Below, one piece after another: positions 63,063-64,000 of a stretch of DNA of 64,000 bases. The first letter of the stretch is position 1. Each line of letters opens with the position of its first letter. Location of the stretch: contig VZTJ01002478.1 in the NCBI GenBank assembly GCA_013397795.1, positions 3,229,137 to 3,293,136 on the forward strand, in the 5' to 3' direction. The stretch comes from Orthonyx spaldingii (taxonomy: Eukaryota; Chordata; Aves; Passeriformes; Orthonychidae). The position numbers were made by a program, and so were the translations under genes. The notes below the pieces were generated by a model. The model was not told where the DNA came from and did not search any database. It saw nothing but the letters and a program-made list of their open reading frames with translations.

Positions 63063-63396
63063 AAGTTACAGAGTTAAGGAGCCAGTGAAACTGGCAAGAA
63101 ACTTTTCAATGGAACAATTCCTTCTGACAGAATATACTCCGTTACTTTTATGAGAGTCCATTTGGTTAATATTCTGATAGCAAACTATTTGCTGTTTAAT
63201 ACTCTGCAGTCCACTAAAATTGTCTTTTAGTCTTTTGCCTTCTTGGCAGGTGGGATGCTGAGAATTTCCAAGGTAATTGCATTGCACCATAACATGCTTG
63301 AGGTGAATATGCTGCAGAAGTGGTTGGGGGAGTGATTATGTAGTGATTCTGCTTTCCTCTCCTCTCCTCTTTCCCTTCAAACATTGTGCACACAAC
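63063..63396. other. Unique non-coding spacer
   Basis: Nothing recognised apart from a short CTCTC/TCCTCT run at about 63352-63375, just before the LTR-like boundary. Confidence 0.6.
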
Positions 63397-64000
63397 TGTT
63401 ATGAATGGATATTATGGGGTTAAAATAAGCTTCTACCTCTGCTTAGGCCTATAGCAATAGATAGTTACTTACTGAGGCGGCCTGCACCCCAGAACCCACT
63501 TCCATTCGCAAGTTCTTTTAATAATGGCTGATTCGGTGTATTATAGAATAAATCATTTATTCAAGAGACACCAATTGAACAGACAAGAGACTTAAAACAG
63601 AATATTACTACACAGGAAAAAGAAAAACTATTAATAGTGTAACTTATACAGTGCACGTTTACAAATACAGCTAGCGAAAAAAATAGTATAATTAGGATTC
63701 AATGTATCTTACCATCCAATTGTCGGGGATGTCCACATACATCAGATCCTCTCTCTTAATCTCTAGAGAAGCTACCACAAGGTCCGCGAAATCCTTGGGG
63801 AGAAATTATCTCCACACATTCGTAGAATGTGCAAGAGAAACTTCTGATTTTGTGGTACATAGGTGATGCTTTTATAGAACAAAAGACATGCCTTCTGTCA
63901 CGTACACATTTTTTATCTCTTCTCCCATCTGTCCTCCAGATTCCTGGCATGGGGGTCTGGACAGATTCCTGGTGCCAGGGTGTGACCCCCTGGTGAGTTG
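63397..64000 (-). mobile_element. Endogenous retrovirus LTR, runs off the window
   Basis: From TGTTATGAATGGATATTATG at 63397 the base composition changes abruptly. There are about ten CpGs in 600 bases, against almost none in the preceding spacer. Read on the minus strand, the segment ends in ...ATTCATAACA, a standard CA end. It has a poly-A signal AATAAA (plus-strand TTTATT 63556-63561) and TATA-type boxes upstream (TATAAG at 63643-63648, TATAAAAG at 63869-63876). The order fits U3-R-U5 on the minus strand. The other end is outside the window, so a full provirus versus a solo LTR cannot be decided. The plus orientation is less likely but not excluded, because AATAAATCATTTATT is near-palindromic. 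Confidence 0.5.

Noticed and set aside
1..64000. CRISPR arrays, bacterial operons, insertion sequences or prophage
   Set aside because: The sequence is vertebrate in character (CR1, LTRs, SINE, CpG depletion) and shows no regularly spaced repeats or dense coding.

Overview
The window reads as AT-rich, CpG-poor vertebrate nuclear DNA from a bird, most likely a songbird (passerine). Two things support this. At least eight recognisable CR1 LINE copies, plus one older-looking one, carry avian-type 3' ends. A short SINE at about 61.04-61.16 kb has a tRNA-Ile-like head and a CR1-type tail, which is the architecture described for TguSINE1-type elements of passerines. The species and locus cannot be named from the sequence.

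I found no protein-coding exon, tRNA, rRNA or known ncRNA gene that I can defend. The open frames are short, and the recognisable ones are remnants of the CR1 reverse-transcriptase ORF2. The window is best read as intergenic or deep-intronic DNA.

Layout. 1-19.6 kb: unique AT-rich sequence with a poly-C/A tract, one possible ancient SINE fragment (6.7 kb) and a TTCC microsatellite holding a 153-base N gap (10.77-11.08 kb). 19.6-23.7 kb: a short CR1 end and a long, very degraded CR1-like stretch. 23.7-38.5 kb: mostly unique sequence, with two small hairpins (28.56 kb), a homeodomain-core cluster (32.4 kb) and an unexplained GC-richer block (35.7-36.1 kb). 38.5-64 kb: repeat-rich, with CR1 at 38.5, 41.9, 44.3, 46.6, 50.0, 54.1 and 62.6 kb, an LTR at 43.5 kb, the SINE at 61.0 kb, a possible ancient SINE at 56.8 kb, and a CpG-richer LTR-like sequence running off the right end from 63.4 kb. 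A pair of NFI-like palindromes with an octamer motif at 45.75-45.85 kb is the best candidate regulatory site.

No genes act together here. The functional relation that can be inferred is parasitic: the SINE shares its 3' tail with the CR1 copy at 54 kb, consistent with CR1 machinery having moved it. I saw no convincing new biological system. All repeat family calls are from memory of family structure and were not checked against a library.
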